A stretch of 64,000 nucleotides of DNA from Acanthococcus lagerstroemiae (lineage: Eukaryota; Arthropoda; Insecta; Hemiptera; Eriococcidae): positions 40,950,197-41,014,196 of the forward strand of contig CM063113.1 in NCBI GenBank assembly GCA_031841125.1, given 5' to 3'. How positions within the stretch are numbered: the stretch's first letter is position 1; each line of letters starts with the position of its first letter. Both the position numbers and the translations under genes were made by a program. Of this stretch, positions 41,658 to 54,255 are shown one piece after another. Under the pieces are notes generated by a model. That model was not told the origin of the DNA. It ran no database searches and saw only the letters and a list, made by a program, of their open reading frames with translations.

Positions 41658-42589
41658 ATCATCTCGATGTTGAAAATTCATACAAAAAATACAAGGAAAA
41701 ACGATTTATACGCTTTCAATTTTTTTTTTTTATTGCCATGTAAGTTTGTGCAATAATTTTGGGAAAAAGTGATTGAGAATTTTTTTCGAAGGTGTTATTT
41801 TAGCCCAAAGGAATATGATTCGAATGCCATAGTGACTTTTTTGATTGAAGGTTAGAATTAGCAGCAAGTTATTTTGAAAAATGTTCGTTTTGGTATCTCA
41901 AAATGGACCACCTATGATAATATGGAAATGAGTTCAAAGATTATGTTCATTTTTACACATAGCAAAGGTAATCAAGTATGGACCGAAAAAAAGGCAACCG
42001 GCTATTCTCATCGTTTTAAAAAAAGAAACTGTAGGTCTAAAAGCCTCTACACTACATCCGTTCCTCGGATGACTTTTAAGTGATTTGTTATGTTTCCGAC
42101 ATATGTTTGAGTCCTTGAATTCATGGTACTTATTCGTATCTTTTTGTATTTATCGAAATCCTAAAATCATGACATTTACAACAAAAAAAAATCATGGAAA
42201 ATCCAGTTTTCATTTTTTTTTAATTCCTTAGGGGGTGATACCAGGATCCCTTGGCTACTATGCAAGGCCATTAGCAACATTTGCAGGCTATAGAAGCCAA
42301 CGTATAACCAACAAATAAAATGTGGTCCATATTAGGCTTCCTCACCTTACTATTAATGATTCAGTTGTGGCCAGAGTGATCAATTAAATTAGAGGTTTCG
42401 AAAATGAAACTGTTTGAAAAGACCATTGTCCAAAGTCAAAACATTCATAGAGACTTACTGTAAATATCACTTCTGAAAGAGGATACTGAGCTAATTAACG
42501 TTACACATTATACGCTACACGCTTTTCTCTAATGAAATAACATTAACTTGAGTTTAACGACTGAAAAATATATTACACTTAATTTTCTT
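41658..42589. other. no supported gene
   Basis: AT-rich. A TCAGTTGTGGCC word and other short words do not form a recognisable element. The 69-codon plus-strand frame at 41874-42083 has no motif. Confidence 0.4.
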
Positions 42590-43205
42590 CCAAGGGGCCC
42601 TCTTGCATGAGCCCTCCTCAAATCTGTCTCAAGTTCTTTTCAAGCTCAAGTTAATTTTACTTTTTTCGCAACCGGTATAGGATACAGGAAAATTTATCTC
42701 CACCCAAGGACACCTATCCCTTTCTACTTTTCGTCCAGACAATTAGCCCAATTTTCCTTGCTGAAATCCCGACACAAGTATAACCCGCATCTGAATCAGA
42801 ATTACCGTTTTGGACTCTTCTGGACCCTGAAAATTCCTCGCCAATCGTACGTCCGCTATTCATTTTTTCAATTTTACCACGAATATCTTTTTCCAACAGC
42901 TCTCCTCAAGTCTCACTCAAGAGTATCGGAGACCCGAGTCAATTTAACTTTCTTGTAGCTGATATAGGATGAGGAAAAATTTGGCTCCATCAAGGTACCC
43001 TCCACCTCTTCCTATTTTTCTCCAGAATGATCCCGATCTGAGTGATTCTCACTTTTTTGAACCCCCTTCCTCGATTCTAAGAATCCCCTGCGATCCTTAG
43101 GTTCGCCATTTATTCATTCACTTTTGTCCCAAGTGCCCGTTTTCTGACATTCTTCAAGTTTCACTCAAGTGTCTCCAGAAATGAGTTAGTTTCACCAATT
43201 CATAG
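42590..43205 (+). repeat. diverged ~290-bp tandem repeat, two full units and a partial
   Basis: The order of CCTCCTCAAATCTGTCTCAA, GTTAATTTTACTTTTTTCGC, ATAGGATACAGGAAAATTT, CTATCCCTTTCTACTTTTC and CCAGACAATTAGCCC (42615-42750) is repeated as CTCCTCAAGTCTCACTCAAG, GTCAATTTAACTTTCTTG, ATAGGATGAGGAAAAATTTGG, CCACCTCTTCCTATTTTTC and CCAGAATGATCCCG (42900-43035). A third unit begins near 43150 (TTCTTCAAGTTTCACTCAAG). Confidence 0.75.
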
Positions 43206-45184
43206 GCATGTGCAATGTGTATCGCTACTCAATAGGTACTTTCCTTGTTTAACTTATTTTGTAATTGGACTAACATTTTTTCTCCCTTACATAGTGTGTG
43301 GTTCGTTTGCTTCTTTTTTCGGAGAACTCACTTTTCAATCATTCCATTTTTTTCCACCATAGTTCGTACATTCTATTTTACCGGGCGATCAAATGACACC
43401 CCTTTTGAAAATTTTATTTTTATATAAGTACGTAGTTCAGTTTGGCAAAGGCCCGCCAAATGTGTTCTTTTACTACATGCCTACAATGACAAATGTTTGA
43501 GCAAACTGTCGAAATTAAGATGTCTTTTAAAATGAGGATCGGGAGCGAACTCGAACAATATTGCTGGTAAGCAGACGGATATCACCACCAGAGGAATGAG
43601 GAAAAAAATTTTTGATCTGGGCTAGAAACAACCAAAAATCAGAACAGGAAGGCCAAATAAAACTTGTGGGAAACTGCCATCCGTACCAGAACTATTGGTA
43701 ATGCCCAGACGGAAATTTTTTACCGAAATACTCCTAAGATTCCCAAAATGTTTGCTAGCAAATGAGGATTTCGTATACCTCATGAAGTTCACCCCACACA
43801 AGACTTATGGTACCGAATCTACTCAAAGGCGTTAATATTCATACGTAAACGCGAACAGGCGAAAAATAAGTTACACAAGTAGGCTAATTGGTTGCTTTTA
43901 TGAGAAAAGCGCCCTACGCACTGTAAATGAAATGACAAGGTCAGACCATGAGGTCTAGTGTGGACTAGTCCGGCTAGTCAGGTCAAATTAGTCTATGTAT
44001 TCAGAGTACAGATACATTCGGGCTCGTTGCACACTGGGGCCAGTATCAAGTTTGTCCCTTGTGCTGGAGGCGGATGAACGTATTTTGCTGGTGGACGCTA
44101 TAGGCCGGTAGTGCTATTGTCGATACGTACGGAGATATTGCCAAGAGTTGTTGTCGTTGCAGCGGAAGCAGACATTAATGACAATTGAGCATCTGCCACC
44201 AGTTGTCGAGACTGCAACGACAGTGGTCAATAACAGTATAGTGCAGTTGGCACCTGAAATATAAGAGGGCTGCGTACTCTGGAGTTGCAGTATGAAGGGG
44301 TTGAGTACCACAGAGCCGAAGTATAAAGGGTCAAGTACCTTGGAGCTGAAGTTACCGAATGAGTGATTAGAGTGGAACTGAGACGGATTAAATCTGCCTC
44401 CTGATACATGGTTGAAAAGTCTTAGGCCTAACTTAGCTCAGCGTTAGCCTAGTTTCAGAAATTAGGACGACAGAAACGTTCCCACCATGTTTAAAAATTT
44501 TTTTACAGTGTGCTATGCTATTTACCAATTCGGCCAGAATACGTGACAAGATTATCATTTATGTACCTATTTGCTAAGTCTTTGTACAAATAGTTGAAGA
44601 AAAGACGATCCAGAATTTCGTGTCTTACAAGTAGACCGAAGAACATTTTAATCAAGTACCAGCCTATCGGTAGTTAATTGACAGAACTGTAATGAGTTCG
44701 GATAAGTATACACATGTTTCGTACACTGGGTAAACATTAATACCCACTACTATACAAAGTGCCGACCGCCATCCGACATCTGACAAGCAACCGAACTGTT
44801 GCGACCGCGATCCGAAGCGATGCACTCGGTAATATTACAACCGATACCGACGTATTTATCCCGCGTCGATTATTCGTCAGTAATTAGCGTGTCGAATATA
44901 ATGAATTTCAAACGTCGAATTAATACGCGGAAATAGCGATAACTGCCGCTTTGGGTTTCCGCTTTAATCAGCTGGCAAAGACCAAAAAGACCTCTAATCG
45001 ATCAATATTCGTAGTTACACGTGAAATTCGCTCGCCTCAACGATGATACTCGTACCTACCTCACTGAAATCTGTATTTGAGTTGAAACCAACAACTTTCC
45101 CTACCGAATGTTGGGATGAACATCAAAAGAACGCGATTCTGATTCAAAAGCACTGGATTTTCGCTACTGTTCGAGAAAGATATA
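43206..45184. other. 2 kb without a recognisable gene
   Basis: At 44750-45010 the DNA becomes richer in CG dinucleotides (CCGACCGCCATCCGAC, CGACCGCGATCCGAAGCG), which can mark regulatory sequence, but no motif is clear. A loose triplicate of GGAGTTGCAGTATGAAGGG and GAGCCGAAGTATAAAGGG words occurs at 44280-44350. The open frames are short. Confidence 0.4.
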
Positions 45185-45505
45185 CACAGGGTGGCCCAAA
45201 AGTCGGTTTACCTCTACCACCGTGTCCCAGAAAGTCAGTCAATGCTCTCTGTTGTTAGCGAACCTGGTGTAAAGAAACCGAATTAAGAACCTAGGAGCGG
45301 TTTCCGCGTGTAGTTACTGGGGAACCTGAAATGTTATCAGTGAAGTGTTTACCTAGGAGCGGTTTCAGCGTGTAGAAATTTGTAATGATTAAAATATGTA
45401 CAGACTATCGTATTAGTTTTGTCTTTTATTTTTCATACGCGAAAAATGGTAAACTACAATTTTTCTACATTTGCAAAATGGTAAACTGACTTTTGGGTCA
45501 CCCTG
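45185..45505. mobile_element. mariner-type MITE with TA flanks
   Basis: The left end is ACAGGGTGGCCCAAAAGTCG and the inverted right end is CAGGGTGACCCAAAAGTCAG. Both continue into GTTTACC. TA is found at both borders (45183-45184 and 45506-45507). Inside, CCTAGGAGCGGTTTCNGCGTGTAG occurs twice (45291 and 45353). CAGGGTGNCCCAAAA-type ends are characteristic of Tc1/mariner non-autonomous elements. Confidence 0.85.
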
Positions 45506-46004
45506 TATTTAGTTTCTGTGCGTGCGCCTGGTCGAATATAGCCTAGTTTCGCTCTACGCAGCCGCATAAATTTAAGACAAGTAGTCTAGAGGCAAAGGTT
45601 TGTATATTAGGTGTCATTCTGGTCTTTCGTATTATATCTATTCGTACTTCCTGTCATATAATGCATAATTTTCTCAGTTCTGTCTTTTTAGTTATTCGCG
45701 GCATTTCAATCGTTTCGCTCATTTCCACGGATGAAATAGAAGTTCATTAGGTTGAGTTTAGTCATTTCTGACCGTTTAGGTATTCTTGCGCATTATTTAA
45801 ATCCTTTCGCCTCAGGATACCTAGCTGAAGTTTGCATCAAACTGTTCAATGACTGTTGAACAAGACGCCTTTCCTTCTCCCTTGAAAACGAAAATTATCA
45901 TCCCTGTCTTCAACAGAAAAAGGCAGTCAAAGGAAGAAAAGAGAACGAGGCCCTCCTAACAGAAGAAACGGGAGGACGAAGAGGCGTCAGCAAGTTGAGC
46001 AGGG
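45506..46004. other. DNA upstream of the R1-like remnant
   Basis: No feature is recognised to about 45850. The 5' untranslated part of the following R1-like copy may begin near 45870, where the DNA becomes GC- and purine-rich. Confidence 0.4.
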
Positions 46005-46820
46005 GTGGTCGGGCGGAGAAAGCGACGGAGTCAAAGGGCCAACCAGGACTCGGCACCAGCACCTCCGAAAGCCGTTGCATCTAAGAGGACAACGGCGGCA
46101 GCTAAGGAAACGCTGCTGCGAAAGAGTAGACAGAGGCAAGCAGCGATAGTCATCGCCAAGACACGAGAAGAGGACAGCTATGCCGCTGTCATACGAAAGG
46201 CGAAGCAAGAAGTGACTCCGTAACAGAATGGCCTGGAGATACCGAGAATGCGCTGTACTCTAAAGGGAGAAATGGTGCTGGAGCTGCGCAACTTACCCGA
46301 GAAAGAGGACAATGCTCAAAGGTTCACAGCGCAGCTTCAAGAGGCCTCAGGTGCAATGGCGACCGTGAAGCAGCTTCAGCGAAACACCACCCTTTTTCGC
46401 CTCGACATAGAAGAATCGGTGAAAGAAGCCACACAGAGGCCGATTCTGCAACGAATGCGAGGTGGAGGACAGATAGCGAAGAAGCTGGTGCCAACCAGCA
46501 GGGGCCTGGAAATTCTGAAGAGTAACCCCCTGAGGATTGGATGCAGTAACTGTAGGATTCGCTCCCTAGAGAGAACCAACAGCACCCCCACGTGCTACAG
46601 GTGCCTGCGTCCTGGGCACATGACGAAGGAGTGCCAGAACCAGGACCTGGAGCGTCCGTGCTACCGCTGCGGGGAGAGAGGACTTATCGCAGCGGTATGC
46701 CGTGCCGAAGCAACATGCCCCGTATGCAAGAAAATCGGGGGGCAAAACTGTGGGCACGCCATAGGAAGGCGCGGCTGTCAGGCAAAGGCAGTGAGCGAGA
46801 ACCGAAGACGAACGCGATAA
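46005..46820 (+). pseudogene. R1-like ORF1 (Gag) with three zinc knuckles, interrupted
   Basis: The frame is shared by 46005-46223 and 46248-46820 and is broken by an in-frame stop at 46221-46223. The second part has the region before the knuckles (SRGLEILKSNPLRIGCSNCR) and then CYRCLRPGHMTKEC, CYRCGERGLIAAVC (normally His where Ala or Leu now stand) and CPVCKKIGGQNCGH. This triple-knuckle pattern is typical of Gag proteins of R1/I/Jockey-type non-LTR elements and binds element RNA. The stop and a degraded second knuckle indicate an inactive copy. Confidence 0.88.
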
Positions 46821-46829
46821 GCCCGTTAC

Positions 46830-47530
46830 CGATAGCCCTCTCCGTGCCACAGATAAATCTGAACCATTATAGGATGGCTCAGGATTTCATGTTCGAGGCA
46901 CGGAGGAGGATCGACATGGTGATAGTGAGCAAACCCAACCAGTTGGACGATGTTGTGGGATGACATGCAGACCATACTGGCTTGGTGGCCATTGGTGTGA
47001 GTCCCGACTGTCCATTGGCCCCAAGCAATGTAGAGAGAAGTGACGGGTTTGTCACAGCGGAGATTGGGGAGTAAGGATACACAGCTGTTAACAGAACGCC
47101 GGCAGAATTTCAGGCCTACCTTACTCAATTGAAAAAGAGTACTTCCAGGGGAGGCAAGAGTGGTACGCCAGCCGCCCAGACGTGAAAGGAGCACTGCTGG
47201 GCGAGTTTGCGACATGCAACTGCCTGGTGCCGATGAACGACATCACCTTTGCTGTAGCAAGGGAGACAGTGGTCGCTACTTCAAGGAAGCTAGGGAAATG
47301 GGCGACTAGCAAGCTGGACAAAGACCAGCTAGAGGCAGTTTTGCCAGTCAGCAGTTGGGACAGAGAAGAGGCAGAAGATAGCGAGGACGTGGAAGAGGCG
47401 GCAGAGAAGCTACATCGAAGAGTAGCCGCCGCCTGCGATGCCGCAGTGCCCCGCCGTGATCCACCGAGGAAGAAACGAGAGACACAGGTGGACCACGGAA
47501 ATTGTCCATCTGAAGTCCGAACCAGTTGCG
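46830..47530 (+). pseudogene. R1-like ORF2 start (endonuclease region), truncated
   Basis: It directly follows the Gag remnant. QINLNHYRMAQDFMFEARR is the usual amino-terminal motif of the R1-type apurinic-like endonuclease, followed by VSKPNQL, where an EP motif is expected (Glu replaced by Lys). After a stop at 46961-46963 the same frame continues TGLVAIGVSPDCPLAP. A frameshift later, ITFAVARETVVATSRKLGKW (47240-47310) is the region after the endonuclease. The copy breaks off near 47530 before any reverse transcriptase. Confidence 0.85.
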
Positions 47531-47534
47531 TCGA

Positions 47535-47745
47535 AGATATCAGCGCACACGTGGCCGAGGAATATTAGCGCGCTCGGGGTCGGCCAGTAGAAGTGCTCTC
47601 GAATCTTCGCTAGAGTTTTTGTGGTGCCCCGATGCCCTCCCGACAGTTGGTAATGTACACCACGTAGGAATTCCGGAATTTTCCTCTGTGGAACGATGGT
47701 CTGCATTCGCACTGCTGTGCCATCTTTCGACTCCCGAGGGCACAT
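47535..47745 (-). pseudogene. Ty3/gypsy-type integrase zinc-binding remnant
   Basis: The minus-strand frame includes IPEFLRGVHYQLSGGHRGTT and KTLAKIREHFYWP. This is the H2C2 zinc-binding domain at the front of integrases of Ty3/gypsy or BEL/Pao elements (His-x-His then YWP). A Cys follows (GHVCADIF), but the second Cys of the usual C-x2-C is missing. No catalytic core or LTR was found. It abuts the oppositely oriented R1-like remnant. Confidence 0.82.
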
Positions 47746-48011
47746 CAGAAGACCGTCACACTCTTTTTTTTTCTCTCTCGATCGGCCAGGCAGGACATCA
47801 GTTTAGTTCAGTCATGGTCACAGTATATGTTTAGCATTCACAAGATCTGTTTTCGCTATCGGTCAATTAATACACACGCTTTTTCTACCCTCTCGTTTCG
47901 TTAATTTCAAATTTTCTCGCTGCGGTCCGGACTAAGGACTTCTCTCTCTTGTACAAATTCGGAAAAACCCGCATTACCATCTTATCTCAATACCTGTTAA
48001 TTCTTATTTCC
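47746..48011. other. no recognisable feature
   Basis: T- and C-rich DNA between the integrase remnant and repeat C. Confidence 0.4.
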
Positions 48012-48400
48012 AGTTGTTTTTTCCAAATAAAGTGGTATTCTGGTACCAGGATTTTCAGTCCATTGTCGTGGTCAATCTTTGACTGGTGCAAAGATACGTG
48101 CCTTAATACATTTTTCAGCGCAACAAATGGCAACAGTGGTACAGTTATGATCCCTGAACACGATCCAGGTATGAGATCATAGTCATTGGTACATGTGATA
48201 GCACAGTTTTCAAAAATTTCCTGGAAAAAGAAATTCTTGAAGCTGTTTTGTTCACAGTCGTGGATATCAGAACTTTCGCCATGGATAAGATGTCTATAAT
48301 TGTACACGAAAGTCCCCCCCCCCCCATATATTTCAATGCTCCTACTCTGTAAATTTGTTGTATATTCTCTACTATGCATAAAAATGACTAAATATTATGA
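48012..48400 (+). repeat. dispersed repeat C, uninterrupted copy
   Basis: Contains TTCCAAATAAAGTGGTATTC, TTTTCAGTCCATTGTCGTGG, CCTGAACACGATCCAGG, GAAATTCTTGAAGCTG and GTGGATATCAGAACTTTCGC in one piece. It is the empty-site reference for the insertion at 28740-31349. A run of 13 C residues lies near 48314. Confidence 0.88.
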
Positions 48401-50160
48401 GAAACAAAAAAGCCTAACAAAAAAAGAAATGCTATCTTAATATTCTCAGTTTCTAGAAAATGATATATAAGTAGTATTTTTTTTAGGGGGGAGGGGGCAA
48501 ATTTATTCGGTTATATGTTTGTGCGGTTCTTCATAGCTTTCCGAAATGATTACGTACTCAATATTCCACATAAAATGTTGAACTCGATTCGATAGGGATA
48601 ACTATTCTCAACCACGTCCTCCTTCGACAATAGTCCACCCTTGTTTCAACGGACAAGCACTCTCACGTCCCCACCCCTAAACGAGCGCAAGTTTGATTTG
48701 GCAGAAAACACTAACCACCGAATCGTTGTCCCGCGAGTCGAATCTCATAGTTCGCGTCAAAAAGTAGATCGAAGAGGGTGGAAACTGTGTCCAAAGTTCA
48801 AAAAGCTTAGTTTTCTTCCAAGTATTTGTAACTTTTTACGCGATCCACTTAAAAGGTTCACTATGTTTCGAACTGACGGCAATACGGAAGTGATAAGTTT
48901 CCGCGCTCGCCGTTCAAATTTCGTTATAGGGCTACTTACAATCGAATCTCGAATTAATTCTCGTTTTTTCAAGTACAAGAACTACAAGAACTCTTCATTC
49001 TTCTCCGAAAAAAATGTTCCATTTCATGAATTTTCGACCGAGACACAGCAAAACGAACGGCATGGGGAACGGAGAGCAGAGCAATTTGTTAATTGAAATT
49101 TCGCAAAATCTCAAGCGGAGCGAGCGTATACATTTTGGAGTTATTTCTTCACCACGATTTGAGTAACAGAAATGGGCAATAATGGATCTTTTCGCACCTT
49201 TCATATCGGGGACTTTCCCCACTGGGATGGCATTTTCTCAACCTTTCCTTACCGGCGAACTAGATTGATAGGGGTAAGGGGCAGCTACCATGTCCCTGAT
49301 TTTTTTTTCAATCGCGCGAAGGCAGAAGCGAGAACACCGACAAGATATCTCAGCAGCTATAGGCAAAAATATCGACACGTAATCAAAATAGGTTGCCTGC
49401 TTAACCAGGATTCAAGAACAAATCAGTTTCAACGATTCGCTCCTATTCTTTCACTTTAATTGACATCATTTGTGGCAGTACGAGGAATAAGGCCCCATTT
49501 TGTCGATACAGATTTATGAGTACCGGCATATACTAGATAAAATTTCTAACAAAATGAGACCTTTTAGAGCTTTTTAGCTCCCAAATTCGCTGAGATATGG
49601 CTGATCAAAGTTGAGATTTCAAAAAACCTGTGTTTGAGAAAAATGAGCATCAAAGTATCATACCTTTGAGAAAAATAAAGCTAGAGAGTTCCGCGAGGTT
49701 TCATTTTATTCGAAATTCGGTGAAGAATTTCGTCGACAAACAGGGACCTTTCCAGAAAATTAATACGAAATGAAAGAGTTTAATTTTCAGTGATAACAAA
49801 ATTGAGTTGGATGGGGACAAAATAAACAAGAGGTGGGTTTACGTTTTCGTCTGTAATGAACGAACGCAGACAGAGAGAAACGGATGATAATGCAACTCGA
49901 AAGATGAGGGTTTTTTCCACCGAAATCGTTACGAACCCTGATTTCGACAGTTTTGACCTTGTATTCACAAAAAATGCCGTATCTTGAAAAAAAAAAAACA
50001 GTCATCGAAACAAACAAGTAAAATCCTCATAAGACGAGACCAATCTTTGATCTCCGTGTTAAAGGATAGGAAACATCGATTTTGATCACTCAATCTCATT
50101 ACATGAGTTCATTAGTGTGCGTGCATGTGTGTAGCCTCACGAGCGCTCTCTACATTTCAT
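48401..50160. other. 1.75 kb without a supported gene
   Basis: A 151-codon plus-strand frame at 48641-49096 and a 95-codon frame at 49172-49459 are Arg/Ser-rich with no recognisable domain. They overlap similar-length frames on the other strand. No element ends were recognised. Confidence 0.4.
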
Positions 50161-50162
50161 TT

Positions 50163-51943
50163 CACATCCAGTGCTGGAAAAGAGATGCTTGGTACTGCCA
50201 AGAAGAAGAGTCCCGACTGGTTTCGTGATAATGAGCGTATTATTGAGCCAAAGCTTTCTAAAATTAAGAAATGCCACATCGATGCCATCAAGAACCCTAG
50301 GACAAAGTTCTTAAGGTCAGTTTCAAGGCAACATAAAATGAGCTCCAGAACGTTACCAAACAGCCAACGAACTCATGGTCGTTGAAAAAAAGAGAGTAGC
50401 TGAATAGCTACTATAATCAGCAAGACTACAGCAGCTTCTATCAGGCAGTATGAGCTATATGCCCCCCCCCCTCCCAAGAAACTTGATGTACCTATAAATA
50501 GTAGCAACCGGAAACTATTAAAAGAGAGGAACGAAATCGAAAAGAAGTAGACAAAATACTTCAATAAGCTTCAGAATCAAATTAGGCCATTGGACGTTGG
50601 CTCATTATCCAAAATTCCACACTATCCTGTTATAGAACACGTTGATAGTCCACCTACCCTACTAGTTACTGCTGTAAAACTGATAGCAAAAATATTCAAT
50701 AACTGTCTTTCTCAGATTATTGAACCTGTAACTCCACCATCGCAAGCTGGTTTCCAAAAGAATAGAGGGACTGCTGATATGATCTTTACATTGCGCCAAT
50801 TAATGAAAAAAGCTCATGAGCAGAATGTAGACCTCTTTATTGCATTTGTAGACTTGTTAAAGGCATTAGACACCGTAGATAGAAACACTTTATGGAGTGT
50901 ATTCGAGAAGTTTGGCTGCCCTCAGAAGATGTTGCAGGTGATTGAGGATTTACATATTGACAACACATCGAGAGTTGTACTTGGTCAAGGTCCCAGCTCC
51001 CTATTCAAACATGTTATTGAGTCCGGAATAGACGCACATTAGCTCCAACACTATTCATGGCATTCACAAGTCCAGCGATGCACCTGGTTGACACAAAACT
51101 AACTGCTAGAAGTGTGTGTATCAGATCGAGGAGTGATGGAGACGTAACTGACTTACAATGCTGAAAGGCAACCTCCAAATGTAAGAGAACATACATTTTG
51201 GAGCTTCAGTACTCTAATGATAGTGTTCTAGTTGCGGCATCCCGGGAAAGGGAACAATCAAGTGCTTCAACAACGCCTACACTGCACTCGAGGTGGAAGT
51301 ATATGCCAGCAAGACTAAGATCCTGATGCCATTAGAAAAAGAATCACAATCTGCAGTTGGCCAAAACACTTTGAGGCCGTGCCCGCTTTGCAGTTCATGC
51401 GTCTCGGGTTCGAGTGTCACCAACGCCAGAAAGCCAGTAATATTCGAATACCCACACTAATATCCTAGTGAACACAGCGACTACAATATGAATCGAGGTG
51501 TAATCACAACGCGTCCTGCAACTCCGTCATTTCATACGAACAAGGCATTACTTAGCACGGCGTGTTATTACCAGATCAGAAAGATTAGTACTGTGCGTTT
51601 GCATGTCAAAGACAGCTTACTCAAAGACGTGAAACACGTAGCTAGTAAACGAACTGCGGCTGCACACTCTTCGGGTACGGAGAAGGAAAAGTCTAACGCA
51701 ACAAAACCGTGGAAAAAGCAACGGCAAACTACCTCGACTATAACCGCGACCGCCAACATTTGGCATCGGATACGGCACCTGAAGAAGAAGACACATTGGA
51801 AAATTTATCCTCCTTCTGCTACCTGGGAAACACCGTAACAAATTAGCTAGACATGGACACTGAAATTCAAAGAAGAATCCAGACCGCATTAGGAGCCATC
51901 TAAAAACCGGATCAGAGTCTTCCGCAACCATAATATATCCATC
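50163..51943 (+). pseudogene. LINE ORF2, left part (5'-truncated, decayed)
   Basis: It begins with a conserved segment after the missing endonuclease (KKKSPDWFRDNERII). It continues through the linker (PLDVGSLSKIPHYPVIEHVD) to reverse transcriptase: PPSQAGFQKNRGTADMIF, FIAFVDLLKALDTVDR (Leu-Lys-Ala where SKAFDT is usual) and LQYSNDSVLVA (YSND in place of the catalytic YADD). It then reaches the region before the break (DMDTEIQRRIQTALGAI). Many stops and frameshifts separate these blocks. The rest of the LINE continues at 57786. The clade is CR1/RTE-like but I do not assign it further. Confidence 0.88.
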
Positions 51944-53549
51944 CAGTGGCGCCCATCGTAGGGTCAAGGTGGTGCGGCCGCACCACCTCTCCGGGGGTGG
52001 GTCCCCCAAAATTGAGGGGGTGGTAGCGTTTTTTGAGGAAAAAGAAAATGAAAAAGAAATACTAAATCACTGAAAAATATCGCGAATAGGAATATCAAAT
52101 ATGTTAAAGAAATAATATACTGAAGTGCGAAGTAAACAGAAGAGTAGACATAGCTGTATATAGGTAGGTGCTCCCATTCTCAAGTGAAGTAATGGTCCCT
52201 CTTGAAGAGCGATAACGAACGCATTGCCACGAAACAGCAGTGGGAATTACGACGATGTGTTCGGGACTGTTTTTTCACCACTTGAAACAAAACACTGTTT
52301 ATTGGGATGGCCCATCTATACTTGGATTTTTTGGTCCCCAATGTTGCTGGTTTTATGAGTAAAAAATTTTATAATTTTTTGTTTTTCAAAAAATTGAAAA
52401 AAATGTGATGCTGGGATTTAGGGTTAAAAATCTCCAAAAGTTCAACATTTTCTAAAAATTCAGAAAATTCAATATTTTAACGTTTTATATTTTTCTTCCT
52501 GAAAGTCTTCCTATAGAAGATTTTGTTAAAACTCACAAGGCATAAAAAATGGTTACTCTTCCAATTATGAAAAAAGTGGAGCCAAAACTCTCTCTCTGAA
52601 AGTAATTAATTTTTTTCAAAAAATCAGGATTTAAATGTGCTGTAATCGTCTCTGTCTCTTTAATTTTTAAAGAAAACTTCAAAAAAAAATCTCCCCTGGA
52701 AAAAATTATTTTTTTAATTTTTTGTTGTTCTAAGGACAAGTTGGCTCTGCTCATTTTGTATTTTGAAAGGGATATTTTTTTGAAGTCGTTAATAATTGAA
52801 ATGAAATTTTTAGAATGGATATTTAGAAAAGAATAATTTTGAAAATTTTTCGTTCTTTGTAAATTTATATTTTAAGAGGTTATTTGGCTTCACTTTTCTC
52901 ATACTTTGGATTGGAATACATAAATATTCTGTTTTGTTTGTTTGTTTTTAGTTTTTTTTTCTTAAATTTTTTTACTCATAACTTTGTGCCACATCTTTCA
53001 ATTTAAAACAAACAAAATACCAAATTTTTGCTTGTAAAAAGACAAATCTGAGATGTCACATTTCAATGTTTTCAATTTTAACAGTAAAACACGTTTTAGA
53101 GTCCATTTTTTTCAATTTAATGATTATTATGTTCGAGAAATTATTTTCCTATGTACATACAAAAAAAATCAGAAGCAACTTACTCATCAAGACATTGTTT
53201 TCTCATCGAAAAAAAAAAATTGTCATCCTCAAATATTGAAAAATTTAAAGACTCGAAGATTGATATCAAGTATTGCGTAACGCAGATGCAGATTATGAAA
53301 AAGACTGGGCAAATAATTCTCAGAAGTTAGAACACCGGCCGATATTTGTTGGGAGATTTTCCTAGAAAACTTAGTGGCGTGCGAATTATAAGATAAGGTT
53401 TTCATCTGTCCAGAAATTGTCATGTCTCTCAATCATTTATCAACTAAGCGTGCGCGTGGAAAGAAGTGATTTAACTCGTGTCGAGTCATCGTGTGTATTG
53501 TTTTACTGTTTTATTTTTCGTTTTTTTAAATTTATTAAATTTATTAAAA

Positions 53550-53715
53550 ATGGAAAATCTTAGTGTTTGTGTGTGTGGAAAGCGAAGAAAAAAAGGAGAA
53601 AATACCACGAATTGGTTAAGGCACGTCGATGCGTGTAAACGTAAATTAAAACTCAAAAAAGCTTCGGCATCAATGGATAATTTTTTGCTACCAAAAAGAA
53701 GAAAACCATCAGAAG
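53550..53715 (+). CDS. hAT transposase exon 1 (zinc finger)
   Basis: It begins at ATG 53550 (MENLSVCVCGKRRKKGEN...). It carries Cys-x-Cys, then HVDAC, i.e. C-x-C-x15-H-x3-C, a small zinc finger of the kind found at the front of many hAT proteins. A basic tail with KKASASMDNFLLPKRRKP follows, which may act as a nuclear localisation signal. It ends at the donor GTAAGT after 166 bases, phase 1. An upstream in-frame ATG at 53478 exists; I prefer 53550 because the finger follows directly. Confidence 0.82.
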
Positions 53716-53809
53716 GTAAGTACTTGAAAATCTTAGAATGAAACGTGATGCGTTTGCCCTGATTCTAATTTACATAAAATATAAAAATTCTACTACTTGC
53801 TGTTTTTAG

Positions 53810-53899
53810 TTGATGCGAGTTCAGACACAGGTGCTATTGCTTTGGAAAATATTGCTGAACCAGAAATTATGCCAGAGTTGATGGAAAAAAGTGGAACAG
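53810..53899 (+). CDS. hAT transposase exon 2
   Basis: This 90-bp phase-1 exon lies between TTTTTAG and GTATGT. It encodes an acidic, low-complexity stretch (VDASSDTGAIALENIAEPEI...). Length divisible by three with phase 1 on both sides keeps the frame whether included or skipped. Confidence 0.75.
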
Positions 53900-53987
53900 G
53901 TATGTAAATTAAATTTTCTTTGAACTTGCTTACATAATTTTCATTGTTTTTTGGATAGTAAAAATTAATCCTACTTCTTTATTCCAG

Positions 53988-54128
53988 TTACTGCAATACA
54001 GTCTGTATCTTTGACTGAAAATTTGGACATTAACCCTATTCTATCAACTGAAAAATCGGACACAGACCCTATTGGTTCCGAAAGTACTGGTGAAATTATG
54101 TCAGAGCCTGAGCAAAAAAGTAGAGCTG
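53988..54128 (+). CDS. hAT transposase exon 3
   Basis: This 141-bp phase-1 exon lies between TTTATTCCAG and GTATGA. It encodes TAIQSVSLTENLDINPILST and a further acidic stretch. As a symmetrical exon it also preserves the frame. Confidence 0.75.
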
Positions 54129-54255
54129 GTATGAATATTGAATTTTTATTGAAAATACTGTTAAACTCGGAGTATGCGCACTGTTCGTGTGAAAAAAAAA
54201 ATCTGCAAGAAGTATTATGGCATGCAAATTTCAAATTCTAAATTTTTTGTAATAG

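Noticed and set aside
45043..45258. 71-codon plus-strand frame
   Set aside because: It runs into the left end of the mariner-type MITE and has no motif.
46826..47215. 129-codon minus-strand frame opposite the R1-like endonuclease region
   Set aside because: It is the antisense shadow of the recognised retrotransposon coding sequence.
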